Shown here: positions 20,404 through 30,638 of the stretch, piece after piece
Numbering within the stretch: the first letter of the stretch is position 1
How the letters are laid out: every line of letters begins with the position of its first letter
Source: Scilla litardierei
Lineage: Eukaryota > Streptophyta > Magnoliopsida > Asparagales > Asparagaceae
Reading direction: 5' to 3'
NCBI GenBank assembly: GCA_030789695.1
Contig: CM061139.1
Coordinates: forward strand, 9,687,878-9,751,877
DNA length: 64,000 nucleotides
Notes under the pieces: model-generated
The model's input: only the letters and a program-made list of their open reading frames with translations
Told to the model about the DNA's origin: nothing
The model's database searches: none
Made by a program: the position numbers and the translations under genes

Positions 20404-22134
20404 TGTAGTGCCCTGTGAAGCTACTGCACACGTACTAGAGGGGGGGGGGGGGGGGGTGAATAGTACTTTTAAATAAAAGGGAGTGTTATTCCTAATTATC
20501 GTGCAATTAACAAACAACAATGCGGAATATACTACAATTAACAAGAAAAGGCAAACACAAACAATATGGTTTAATGGGTTCGGATCCACCCAAGTCTTCC
20601 TGACTTGATCCCGGTGATCCTACGTCCCAACCACCCGGATCCCCTCCGGATACTTGAGTTAGAAAACCTCTAACCCAAGATTTCCAATAAGACCACTTGC
20701 GGAAACTCCACAAGTGCAATCGACCTACAATCGATGACCGTGAATCCCACAACCCGGGATCACGCAAAACCTCTCACAACCGAGAGTATACGATTCAAAT
20801 ATAACTGAAATGAAATACTTACCAACAAAATACCTATGCCTTGAGATTTCTTACCAAAATAGGGCAAAGAGGATTTTGATGGAGGAAGAGTCACCAAACC
20901 CTAGCTTCAAGAAGATGACCAGCAATGAAAGCCTAGGGATGAGATGGATGACCTAGAATCAAGCCCTTGGCTTGGAAGGCTCACAATCAATGAATCTCTC
21001 TTGAGGAATAAGAGTGAGGGAGAGATTCTTGAGAATGAGAGAGCTTGAAGATGAGAGTTGAAAGCTTCTCTTTGAATCAATAGAACTCTGGAAATGGCAG
21101 CCTTAGCTTCTATGAAATAACCCCTCCAGGTATTTAAAGGATCAAGGGAAAAGAGAGAAAGAAACGTCGCTTTCAAATCTCCAACGGAACTAAATCTGAA
21201 GCAGACTAGTCGGTCAAAGAACAACCACTGACCGACTAGTTCATCAACTAGTCGGTCGGTGAAACAACATGAACCGACTAAGTGATGAACAGTGAACAGA
21301 TGGAAATTTCAGACCTAGATAACTAGTTGGTCCAAGAAGACTTTCTGACCGACTAGTTTCACAACTAGTCGGTCGGTCAGTAAACTTAGACTGACTAAGA
21401 GTCAAAAACTAATAGTCTGAATACAAATGATTTAGTCGGTCCAAGAACAAATGTTGACCGACTAGATCAACAACTAGTCGGTCACTAAACGTTCTTAGAC
21501 TGACTAACGATAAACAGTAAGTTGGCATGAATTAGGAAAGCTCAACTAGTCGGTCCAAGAAGGATCACTGACCGACTAGTTCACCAACTAGTCGGTCGGT
21601 GAGTCAACATATACCGACTAACTGTAAACAGTAAAGAGTTTAGAATTGAGAAGGCAAACTAGTCGGTCCAAGAAGCTTTGCCGACCGACTAGATCACCTC
21701 TAGTCGGTTGGTTCTTCTTCTTGAATCAACTAACATGCACTAGAAGTCCCGAATCGAAGCGCGATGCTTCGGGAAAGATTGTATGGACTTCTACTAAGAT
21801 CCTAGCTCTAAGATATGAGCGAAACGAAGAATATAATGTAAGTCCTACTCAAGGCTTAACATTCTATTAAACGAAGCTAGAAGACTATAAAATAAACCTT
21901 CACAATCCGTCTTCAAAGCTTCAATCTTCATTCTTGACTTCAATAAGGTCCAAAAGCTTCAACGAAGCTTTAGGCAAGCGATCACGCGCTTTGAGAAGTC
22001 TTGAGACGTCGCTTTGGATGTTCTCATGAATTTGGCGACGATCTCCAGAACTGCGCTCACAAAGTTGTTAGTTCATGATATATTTATGTTTGCTCATCAT
22101 CCAAAACCAAATCCGGGGAATCCAATACTCAACA
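20404..22134 (-). mobile_element. Solo LTR C2 of the C1 Sirevirus-like family
   Basis: 1731 bp, reverse complement of the C1 LTR family: TGTAGTGCCCTG at the left and CCAATACTCAACA at the right. Perfect target duplications ATAAT lie at 20399-20403 and 22135-22139. No internal sequence is attached, so it arose by LTR-LTR recombination. It carries the ACTAGT-core palindrome array (about 21204-21713), a minus-strand TATA (GTATTTAAAG on plus, 21130-21139) and a run of about 17 G near 20440-20456. It is more diverged from C1 than the two C1 LTRs are from each other. Confidence 0.93.
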
Positions 22135-22674
22135 ATAATAATGTAGCCTTCATTAGAACTTAGATAAAGTCCTGAGACTTAAGGCGAGGTCAAACAAGAA
22201 TCGAGATAAGGATCTCGATCATGGAGAATTGCTTGACCATTTGTAGCATTAGTCTATAAAATCATTCATGGCCGTAGATGTTTTGAGAAAAGGATATCGA
22301 CACATCGAATAGACTATTGTGTTTTTGTCTTCACCATGGAGTGGTGATGATGATCTTATGGTCGTTCAACTTGGCGAAGTCGGAGACGAGACACATGTGC
22401 GCATTAGAGAATGAGTTCATCGAACGACCCAACGAGAGTTATCATATAGTTAACATTAACTAATCTGTCAATGATAACTCTCACTGATGATAGGCAAGTT
22501 GGTCCTTAGACTTGAGGTTATTGTACGAACTTGTACATGAACGGTGTCACTTAGGTCTCTAGCCTAGCTTCGAGGCAAGGCCTATCGAAAGGTCTTTGGT
22601 TGGGTGACACTTGAAGCGTGCAAGGAGAGTAATGACCAAGAGAGGATTCGTCTCTACCGTTTATGGGGAGTTAA
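22135..22674. other. Unclassified retrotransposon-like flank
   Basis: 540 bp without coding similarity. It ends in a purine tract TTTATGGGGAGTTAA directly before a TG, the layout of a polypurine tract before a 3' LTR. It is therefore read as the untranslated 3' part of an element whose LTR starts at 22675. Confidence 0.35.
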
Positions 22675-23905
22675 TGTTGCACGTGTTAGTTCGGTCTTTA
22701 GTAAAAACTCTGGCCAGAGTATGTTGGAAGAAGTCCAACATTATTGGACTTAAGACTGATGGAAACTAACCAAGTTCAAGCTATTAGGATTGATAGTTGA
22801 CCATACACTAGGCTTGGCTAAGCGACGTAGTAATGACGAAAGGACTGAAATTGTGGCATTCATCAGGAACACAGTCAAGGTGGTCCCGACAATACTCATA
22901 TCCATGGGCCAATCACATAATGATGATACTGAAACAAGGACGTCACCTGCTACTCATGATCACTACCGTCTGGGGTTTCAAGCCCCACTAGGAGTAGGAC
23001 CAGGCTTAGGGTCTCACATAGAGTGTGACCTTCGTCAAGTAATAGGTAGAATTAGGGAGAGAATACATCGGATGTATGGAAATTAATTTTGTCGCAAAAG
23101 ATTTGCGATATAGACTTTGGAATATCAATGATGTGGGATTATTGCATATGATGTAAAAAGGGATCTAAATATGTCGTAAATTGTTTACAAGCATATTTTA
23201 AAATAAAAGGCATAGAACAAGTACAACCCAAGGATCCAGGAAAGTCCCGGACACATTCTTTTTGGTCAAAGCCCAATGAGATTGGAAAGGGGACCAAAAG
23301 AAAGAAAGTCAAATAAAAATTGTATTTTGGTAGCCCAGTCGCTGCAGCTTGGGCTTGCCCAGGCGATGCAGCCTGGGCAAGCGCTGGGTGCTTAGGCCCA
23401 AGCCCAGCCGATGGGCACCTGGACCCAAGCCCAGGCGCTTGGACTTGAGCCCAGGGTGGCCCAAGCCCCATATTGGGGCTGGGCCCGCCCGCTTCAATGC
23501 GGACGGCTGGGTCCACCAGTCCGCTGTCGGTAGGCGTCTGACCCGCCAGTGGGCCCCGTGGGTGGGGACCACCAAGGATTTTGTGCTGTCGGCTTCATTT
23601 TTCAGCAGAATGTAATTTTTTGATGACTTTGAGGCTTCATTAGAGGGCCAAACGAAGTCAGAATTGAGCACCGTTTATTTCTATGTGTTCACCGTTCAGT
23701 ACTCATCGATTTGATATATGATATCGCTTGTGAAGATCAACGGTGAGGGAGGAAAAATTCGTTAAATTTTGGCCTTCGTGAAAGGCAAAATAATAATTGA
23801 CTTCTTCACCTAATCTATTAGTCCCACATCGAAAATTGAGAAATGAGGATGGGCAAGCTTCCTATATAAATAGGGGCTAGCTCCCCTCCTTGAAACCTGC
23901 ACCAC
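22675..23905 (+). repeat. Putative LTR of an unclassified retrotransposon
   Basis: Begins TGTTGCACGTGTTAG after a purine tract. It includes a G/C-rich stretch (23330-23480) of repeated GGGC/GCCCA words such as AAGCCCAGGCGC, a TCCCACATCG motif (23822-23831) frequent near plant LTR promoters, and a TATA box CCTATATAAATAGG at 23862-23875. The right end is not identifiable because the sequence passes into C3 gag near 23905-23935. No partner LTR is in the window. Confidence 0.4.
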
Positions 23906-23913
23906 ATCGGAAA

Positions 23914-25200
23914 TTATTTAATAAGTGCATTATGTGTAGTGCTAACATTCATATCGAAATTCTTGGATGAAGTAGCTATACTAGCAAGTTTATCCTTAGC
24001 ATTCATATAAGAAGTGAACAAATTTTGATACCTATCAAATAATTGTTCATTTGCTAATTTAAGATCATTCATTGTTACCTCATCGGTGTCAATATCACTC
24101 TCACTTGATGAGTCCTTTGTAGAGCTTCTCTTAGCTATGAAACATGTGTGTGCTACCCCTCCCTTTTCCTTATTCGAGTCTTCGCTACTTGTATCCTCAC
24201 TTGAATCATCCCATGTTCCAACTAGTCCTTTCTTCTTTTTGTTCTCCTTGTACAAATCTCCCTTTTTGTATTGGGAATCTTTCTATTTTCCTTGTTCTTA
24301 AGCAATGGGCAATCTGTCTTGATGTGCCATGGCTTATGAAAATTAAAACACAAAGAAGAGTTGTTAGTAGAAACAAATTCATTTCTTGGTTTAAAGTTGC
24401 CTTTTCGGTAAATCGATGGAGCTTCCTTGCCAAGAGTGACATGGACTCCATGTCCATTTATTCATCGGAGTCTTCTTCTCCGAAGTGGCCTTGAAAGCAA
24501 TTACTTTCTTCTTATGTTCAGATAAAGCGCTTAGAGAAATCATTTCTTCTCTATTCGCCTTCCTAACCTCATAAGCCATGAGGTTTCCAATGAAGGCTAC
24601 AACCGTGTATATGACCATGTTATTACCGTCCTCAATGGCCATTGTCTTCATTTCCCATTCTGGAGTGACGGTCATAATGAGTTTTCTTACCTTTTCTACT
24701 TGGGTATATTCCTTCCCAAGAGCTTTAAGCTCATTCACGATATTCGTGAATCTTGCAAACATACTAGAGATGTTTTCTTTTTCCTGCATTTGAAACATCT
24801 CAAATCGTTGTACAAACACATGAAGCTTTGACAGCTTTAACTATGTTGTCCCTTCATGAGTAACTTGGATATGTTTCCAAATTTGGTGTGCAGTTGTGCA
24901 ATTCGATACTTTGTTGAATTCAGTTGCATTCATTGCACATATAAGCGAGTTCATCGCTTTTGCATTGTTTGTCTCCGTAAGCACTTGAACCGGCGTCCAT
25001 TTTGAGTGGTATTCCTCAAGTGGATCAACATACTCCTTTTCAACCGTACGCCAAAGAGAAGTGCTCTTTAGAAAGATGACCATTTTGGCTTTCCAATACC
25101 CATAATTTGACCCATTGAAATGTGGAGGTCGAACTGTGGATTGACCTTCGATGATAAAGGATGCACCATCATGATTGTTGTTGTTGCTTGTGGTTGCCAT
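23914..25200 (-). pseudogene. gag: Copia (Sirevirus-like) gag of element C3, truncated
   Basis: Starts MATTSNNNNHDGASF at 25200. It then follows the copia gag order: DUF4219-like start with PPHFNGSNYGYWKAKM, the UBN2 region (LICAMNATEFNKVS, QIWKHIQVTHEG), then WEMKTMAIEDGNN and AYEVRKANREEM. The frame shifts near 24830 and again near 24390, with the CCHC region around 24320-24350 degraded. The last recognisable part is TMNDLKLANEQLFDRYQ, and the sequence breaks off near 23914 with no pol. Clearly related to C1 and C4 gag, but older. Confidence 0.85.
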
Positions 25201-25214
25201 AGTTTGAAAACCTT

Positions 25215-25226
25215 GCTCTGGTACCA
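25215..25226 (-). promoter_or_regulatory. C3 primer-binding site (initiator tRNA-Met type)
   Basis: Minus strand TGGTACCAGAGC, two bases from the LTR edge at 25229. It matches the standard plant copia site TGGTATCAGAGC except for one base. It primes minus-strand DNA synthesis. Confidence 0.85.
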
Positions 25227-25340
25227 ATTGTAGGATCTCAAACTATAGGGAGAAACACTAAAGGGGGTGTGCGTAGTGCTTTATAAAAATAATAAGGAAA
25301 TTACGCCAAATTATAAAACCCTTATGCAACCTTAGTGTGG

Positions 25341-25344
<4 letters not shown>

Positions 25345-25434
<90 letters not shown>
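25345..25434. repeat. (AG)45 microsatellite
   Basis: Uninterrupted AG dinucleotides inside the C3 LTR. Reading frames of alternating Arg-Glu or Leu-Ser across it are artefacts. Confidence 0.98.
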
Positions 25435-25435
<1 letters not shown>

Positions 25436-26079
25436 AACAACACAAGAATGCAAACACAAATACAATATTTACACTGGTACGGATTTACCGAGTCTCCCCG
25501 ACTCCCTTGCATCACCTGCTAGCGATTAGTGTCTACACTAATACACATTTGTCAAAACCTGACAAGTGAAAAACCAATACACTTTCTTCTTCCACTTCCC
25601 ACAAATCGAGAATGAACCACTTTAACAACCCGAGAGTATATCTCAAATATCAAAGAGAAAAGAGACTCGAAATATGAAACTTTACATAACCTATGCCTTG
25701 AATAATACCTTTAAGAATGAGGCAATAAGGTGTGTGTGATGTGCTCTACATGATGAGAGTATGTGTACCTACTACTTGTCTCAAGATGATTGGCAATGAA
25801 TGCTAGAAGCTTGATCTTGAAAGCTTTAAAGACAAGTTGAAACTTAGAGCTTGAGCTTGAATGACTTTTAATGCTCTTGAATGCTCTAGAGAAGAATTAA
25901 TGACTTGCAATCACTTGGGAGTGTATTTAATGGTGTCTAAGAAGTTTAGCCCACCCTCCAAGTCAAGACATTAAAGCCTTATAAATAAACCATCGAAATC
26001 TGTCCAAAATCAGATAAAAATCCTAAGCATTAAATACTGGAAATGGCTATTAACGAGCAGAAATCCTAGTCACCAGGTG

Positions 26080-26665
26080 CCTGGAGTAGACAGACTAGAT
26101 GCATGTTGTATTGTTCTGACTGGGTCGTAAATGTAGTCTAACGGACACTTGGCAGACGTCTGAAGAAGACTTCCTAAATGCCTGGTCCACTGTCTAGATG
26201 TCTGGTTCAAAGGCATTAAGTGCCTGTTTAACTGACAGTGAGGGACTGAGTTTACTGGAAATATTGGTCCGAATGCCCAGACGTCTGATGCCCATCATCC
26301 AAACGTCTGGTCAAATATACAGACGTCTGGTAATACAACTTTAGATGCCTTATCAAGACTGACTACAGAGATTGAGCTACTGGAAGTTTTGCTCATAAAT
26401 AACCAGGCGTATGATGTATATCTCCAGGCGCCTGACCCTTTGTACAGACGTCTGTAAGCATAACTTCATACGTCTGATTTCTTTCAAACAGCAGAGGCCG
26501 AGATACCGGAAGTTCGGCTTGAATTATTCAGACGTCAGAAGTTCATCATCTAGGCATCTGACACACTTGTGCAGACGTCTGGGATGAGAACTTCAGGCAT
26601 CTGTACATGATAGGGTTTTGGAGAACTGACTGTGCGTCTAGAGACCAACCACCAGGCGCCTGGCC
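26080..26665. promoter_or_regulatory. Palindrome array in C3 LTR (GACGTC / GGCGCC cores)
   Basis: Many spaced copies of CAGACGTCTG and variants such as CAGGCGCCTGG, CCAGGCGTATG and CAAACGTCTGG, each a perfect or near-perfect palindrome. The position within the LTR corresponds to the ACTAGT array of C1 and the GTCGAC array of C4, but the word is different. Confidence 0.8.
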
Positions 26666-27026
26666 CCGGCCTGGGTAGGCTAAAAAACTTTACTTCAAGA
26701 TTATGAAAGTTCTAACCCTATGAGACCCAATGATATTGTAACGACTGTTTTTCATGTATCTGGATTTAATATAATATAATATATGTTTTGGTGGATTTTC
26801 TCCTCATGTGTGGTTTTCGTCTCCGTAGATTTCATTTTCGATCGATTCGTCGTATTTTCTCGTTTCTTCATTAGGATCGTCGATTTCGAAGTGTGTCACT
26901 CGTGACGGACTTCATAACGGTCGTATCTAACTAATAGATCAAGCCTAGGAGTCTTAGGAATCGATCCCGGGGCCTCGCGCTCCGTATCGGAACTTTTGGT
27001 GCTCATTAGCCGGTGTAAGAAGGGCC

Positions 27027-27427
27027 ACCGACCGACTAGATGACGATCCAGTCGGTCGGCAATCCTTCTTGGACCGACTAGTTAGCTTTCTAAATTTCTC
27101 AGGAGTTACTGTTTATCGTTAGTCGGTCTAAGAACGTTGGTTGACTGACTAGGTTGCAAACTAGTCGGTCAGCAATGCTTCTTTAACCGACTAACTCATC
27201 ATCTTATTTTTGTATCAGCTACTGTTTACTCTTAGTCGGTCTAAGAACGTTCATCGACCGACTAGATGCTAAACTAGTCGGTCAGTACTTGTTCATGGAC
27301 CGACTAACTCTAGAATCCTATTTTCGTTCAGGAGTTACTGTTTGCACTTAGTCGGTCTGCGTTGGTCGACCGACCGACTAGTTGCCAAACTAGTCGGTCA
27401 GTGGTTGCTCTTTGACCGACTAACTAG
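27027..27427 (+). promoter_or_regulatory. Palindrome array in G2 LTR, shared with copia C1/C2
   Basis: Four units combining GACCGACTAG, CTAGTCGGTC, TTGGACCGACTA and TACTGTTTATCGTTAGTCGG. Unit order, spacer words (CAATCCTTCTTGGACCGACT; CTAAGAACGTT) and the lead-in (GCGCT, ATCGGA, TAAGAAG) match the C1 LTR around 8478-8600 and 12838-12990. G1, the same gypsy lineage, has no such array. Located immediately upstream of the TATA box. The repeat copy in the 3' LTR is at 34434-34835. Confidence 0.88.
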
Positions 27428-28830
27428 TGTTGAAATCCTAATTTCTGGGCAGCCGCCAGCTCAACCTATTTAAACCCAACCCAAACGTTTTCTTCTTCTC
27501 CAACACGACCCAAAACCCTAAAATCTTCCCCCTTCAGCCCCCATCTTCCTCCAAGCTCCATTTCTCCATTCCAAGCCCTAGAATCATCATCCAAACCATC
27601 CATCTACTCCATCCACCTCTCATCTTCCCCAAAATCTCATCAAAACCCATCAAAATCCCCAAATCCCCCAAAACCCTAGTTTCCCCAAACTTCTCCAATC
27701 TTTTCCAGATCTGATCCTAGGGTTCCCCGGAGTGTTTCTTCCGTCTCCTCTTGGTAAGAAATCGATCTACCGTTGTTTTCTTAACCTATTTATATTTTTA
27801 TGAAACCCTAATAAAATTTCATGTTGTTTGTTGATTGTTCCCCCAAAACAGCGATTTCCCCCGTAGATAGCATCCGTGTGACGAAGTAGTCGCCATCCCC
27901 GGTGCTAGGCAAGTGAAACTTGCCACTTAGGGTTTAGGCCATGTTTTAGGCCATTTGCTTGTCGTAGGCGTAAAAGAGGCTAGGCGACGAAATGATACTC
28001 GCCTAGGCGCAAATTGGGGGACTAGCTTGACAACGAAGCTAGTTCCGACATTTAGCATGTTGCACAACTATCATGTCACGTTTACTTTCCATTACCGGTA
28101 CGCAAATTAATTGTCATGTCATTGCATCCTTCATGCATTTCAGTGATTGCGTAGCTTTGCTACATTGCTTGTGTTCCTGGCTCGTGTTCCAGAAGCGGGC
28201 CATGCGTTGGTTGATAGCCAATGCCCGAATTGTGTGTTTCCTGGCTCGTGACCAGAAGCGAGCATAATGAGTTGCTAACCCCAACGCTCGAAATGTATTG
28301 AATTGTGAACTAAGAATGCGAGCTCAATGTGCGGGGCAACCCCAGGCTCACTAGCCGAGTTCCATGTGCGGGGACCCCAGGCTCCATTACGTGTGGGTAT
28401 AGGGGGTGAGGGTTAATCGGCCATTCAACTGGGAGTCTGTTTGATCAACAACTGCAGTTGTAAGGCGTAAACTCTTTGGGGTGGGGTAATGTTTAGTGCC
28501 GATCGGTCTGAAATGCTATGTCATTCAGCGAAGGGCGTAAACATCTACAAAACAACGTGAAACGTGAAATGTGTTTAGTGCCGATCGGTCTGAAATGCTA
28601 TGCCATTCAGCGAAGGGCATAAACACCTACAACAATGTGAATTGATTGAGATTGATAGTAGCGTGGCTACTCTTGTCTTGTCTTGTCCCGATAATTGTTC
28701 TCTTGTACAAATTGTCGTGCCATATTTTAAATTGTGCACTCATGTTATAACTGCCATGTTATGCATACTAAACTGCTAGGTTGCTAGTTGCCTTACTTTC
28801 AGTTTCCTTGCCCAAGTCTTTTAGACTTGC

Positions 28831-28869
28831 TGACATGTGCCCCTTTACTCTTTTGGATGACACATGTTA
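28831..28869 (+). promoter_or_regulatory. Conserved leader stem-loop overlapping the acidic ORF start
   Basis: Arms TGACATGTG (28831-28839) and CACATGTTA (28861-28869); the ATG at 28864 lies in the right arm. G1 keeps a 9-bp perfect version with arm starts 28 nt apart instead of 30. A smaller hairpin AAGTC/GACTT precedes it. Such a structure could modulate start choice on the LTR transcript. Confidence 0.55.
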
Positions 28870-28971
28870 GATCCTGAGCCTGAGTACCTCGTTGAGGACG
28901 AGGTGTTTGCTGACGCCGAGCCCGAGCTTGTGTTTGACGGGGAGTACGTGGACACTGGGGACCAGTCCTAG
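28864..28971 (+). CDS. Conserved 35-residue acidic LTR ORF (G2 5' LTR copy)
   Basis: Begins MLDPEPEYLVEDEVF and ends DTGDQS; about 16 of 35 residues are Asp or Glu. It lies in the transcribed leader between the TATA box (27466) and gag ATG (29460), so it would be an upstream ORF. Length is exactly that of the G1 copies although sequence similarity is mainly in the acidic pattern, the VF/QFAD-xE core and the QS end. No signal peptide, membrane segment or recognised domain. Confidence 0.55.
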   Translation: MLDPEPEYLVEDEVFADAEPELVFDGEYVDTGDQS

Positions 28972-29316
28972 TGTCTTCGTTGTGTTTTACTTTTGTTAGA
29001 CAGTTGTTTTGTTATGTGGTGCGTAGCACCTATACCTTGTTATGTCGTCGCTTTTGTTGGCCTTGTTCTGGGCCTTGGACTCTTTTCTTTTAGCCTGGTG
29101 GCTTTTCTGGATGTTGGACTTTTGTTGATGTTGGACAATTTGTGAGATGTGGAAATTTTATTTCAGTCTCGCCTTGTGTTATTATTGTTATTCTGTTGTG
29201 GTTACAGGGACCTGTTTATGTATTGTGGATGCTTATCGGGTTTGGGGCCTCACAGCTCCACTCCCGTGCGGACCTTTTCACGTCTCGCCTCCATTTTAGG
29301 GAAGCGGGTCGTGACA

Positions 29317-29459
29317 GGTTTTAGTGGTGGCCCATGCAGGTCCTTCTGTAACTGCGATTTTTGGAATAGCGATAATAATATTAGAATGTCCAATAAATTA
29401 AGTTCGACGTCCGAGTCATAAGCTATGAGTCTAATCTGATTCGTTTTCTGTGTCACTAG
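29317..29459 (+). other. G2 leader between 5' LTR and gag
   Basis: GGTTTTAGTGGTGGCCCATG then CAGGTCC follows the LTR directly. No initiator tRNA-Met site is present. CCCATGCAGGTC is conserved in G1 at a similar distance and may be part of the primer or packaging region. The actual primer tRNA cannot be named. Confidence 0.5.
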
Positions 29460-30638
29460 ATGGCAGGAAGACGTTTCACCCGTGGTGGGGGTAGTGGCGC
29501 GGTCCCTCATGATGAGGAGCCTGAGCGGGAACCCACCAGCGGTGAGATGATGCGGATGATGCTCCAGATGATGCAAGTTCAGCAGGGCGTGCTTCTGCAA
29601 GTCCAGAATGCTCCACTTGCTCGAGCTGCCCGGGCTCTTCCGGATGCCCCTCGCTCTGAGCCAGGAGCGAAGCAATTTCGGGAGCTGGGTCCCGCGTATT
29701 TTGATGGGTCTGAGGGTCCTCTGGCTGCCGATGAGTGGATTCGGAACATCGAGGACAATCTGAAGATGGCCAAGATCACCCCGGCTGGATGGGTTGATTT
29801 GGCGAAGAGGCAACTCAAGGATAATGCTCGGAATTGGTGGGATGCGGAAGAGAAGATGTTGGTGGAGCCGATAGCTTGGGCTACCTTCAAGGCTAGATTT
29901 GATGGTGAGTTCTTCCCGAAAGCTGCCAGGGAGGAGATGCTGCAGCGTTTTATCGATTTGAAGCAAGGGAACTCGTCGGTGGACATGTATCACCAAGAGT
30001 TCATGAGGCTGAGTCGGTTTGCACCAAAGATGGTGCAGGACGCTGAGGAGAAGGCTCAGAGGTTCCTGCAGGGGCTTGCTTCGGAGCTCCAGAGTTTTGT
30101 GACCTCCTCTGACCGGGAGTCTTATCAGAAGGTTCTAGTAGCAGCCAAGAGGCAAGAGCTGCTCGTGAACCAGAGGAGGGGGTCAGTTGTTGGTGCTGGG
30201 AAGAGGCCTGTGGAGCAGGCGAGAGCCGTGGTTAGACCTGGATTCAGGCCTAATCAGTCCGCTCAGTTCAAGAGGCCAGGAGGGCCTATTCTGAAGATTT
30301 TCCATTTCTGCGGCAAGCCTGGCCACGTTAAGGATCAGTGTCGGAAGTTTTTGGGCCAGTGTCTGGTTTGTGGCGATGCTTCCCATGTCGTGAAGGATTG
30401 TCGGCATGCGGGTCAGCTGCGGAGGGCTCCTGTTGCAGCTCAGCCGTTGCAGCAGCGAGCGTCTGTTCCTGCTGGTCGTGGAGCCGCTCTTGTTCCGCAG
30501 AGGCAGGCTTTTCAGCAGGCTGTTCCACCGAGGAGGCAGGCTTTTCTGATGACCGATGCGGAGAGCGCGGCTGTGGATGAGGTTATCGCAGGTAATCCTC
30601 AATCTAGCTGTTACTTTCCTAGCTGGTTTGATTGTTAG
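29460..30638 (+). CDS. gag: G2 Gag (unspliced product)
   Basis: 392 residues from [13 protein letters not shown]. The retrotransposon gag capsid domain spans about residues 85-215 ([46 protein letters not shown]). A basic linker follows, then two zinc knuckles. The first (about 281-294) reads [14 protein letters not shown], lacking its first Cys, while the second (301-314) [14 protein letters not shown] is complete. A Gln/Pro/Arg-rich tail ends in FDC at a TAG. The last 16 codons lie inside putative intron 1, so this is the protein of unspliced RNA. Acts in the cytoplasm as capsid and RNA-binding protein. The start is the first ATG after the leader and matches G1. Confidence 0.92.
   Translation: MAGRRFTRGGGSGAVPHDEEPEREPTSGEMMRMMLQMMQVQQGVLLQVQNAPLARAARALPDAPRSEPGAKQFRELGPAYFDGSEGPLAADEWIRNIEDNLKMAKITPAGWVDLAKRQLKDNARNWWDAEEKMLVEPIAWATFKARFDGEFFPKAAREEMLQRFIDLKQGNSSVDMYHQEFMRLSRFAPKMVQDAEEKAQRFLQGLASELQSFVTSSDRESYQKVLVAAKRQELLVNQRRGSVVGAGKRPVEQARAVVRPGFRPNQSAQFKRPGGPILKIFHFCGKPGHVKDQCRKFLGQCLVCGDASHVVKDCRHAGQLRRAPVAAQPLQQRASVPAGRGAALVPQRQAFQQAVPPRRQAFLMTDAESAAVDEVIAGNPQSSCYFPSWFDC

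Larger units (their letters stand above)
25229..26736 (-). repeat. C3 LTR, part 1 (interrupted by G2)
   Basis: Starts TGTAGGATCTCAAAC beside the primer-binding site. It contains an (AG)45 microsatellite, a palindrome array with GACGTC core (about 26080-26665), and continues beyond G2 at 36727. Length so far is 1508 bp plus up to about 270 bp after G2, close to the 1.7-1.8 kb of the C1 and C4 LTRs. The far end is uncertain: T2 begins at 37001. Confidence 0.75.
26737..29316 (+). repeat. G2 5' LTR (2580 bp)
   Basis: TGTAACGACTG to GGGTCGTGACA. The U3 part carries the ACTAGT-core palindrome array (about 27027-27427) shared with copia C1/C2. The TATA box CTATTTAAAC is at 27466-27475, followed by a C-rich leader with several CCCTA words. 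The leader contains a hairpin (28021-28043), a roughly 58-bp direct duplication (28491-28547, 28572-28629), a stem-loop (28831-28869) and the acidic ORF 28864-28971. Confidence 0.95.

Noticed and set aside
25258..25529. Open frames of Arg-Glu or Leu-Ser repeats
   Set aside because: Produced by the (AG)45 microsatellite in the C3 LTR.
28073..28267. 64-codon ORF in the G2 LTR leader (repeated at 35479-35673)
   Set aside because: Identical only because the LTRs are near identical; no counterpart found in G1, unlike the 108-nt acidic ORF.
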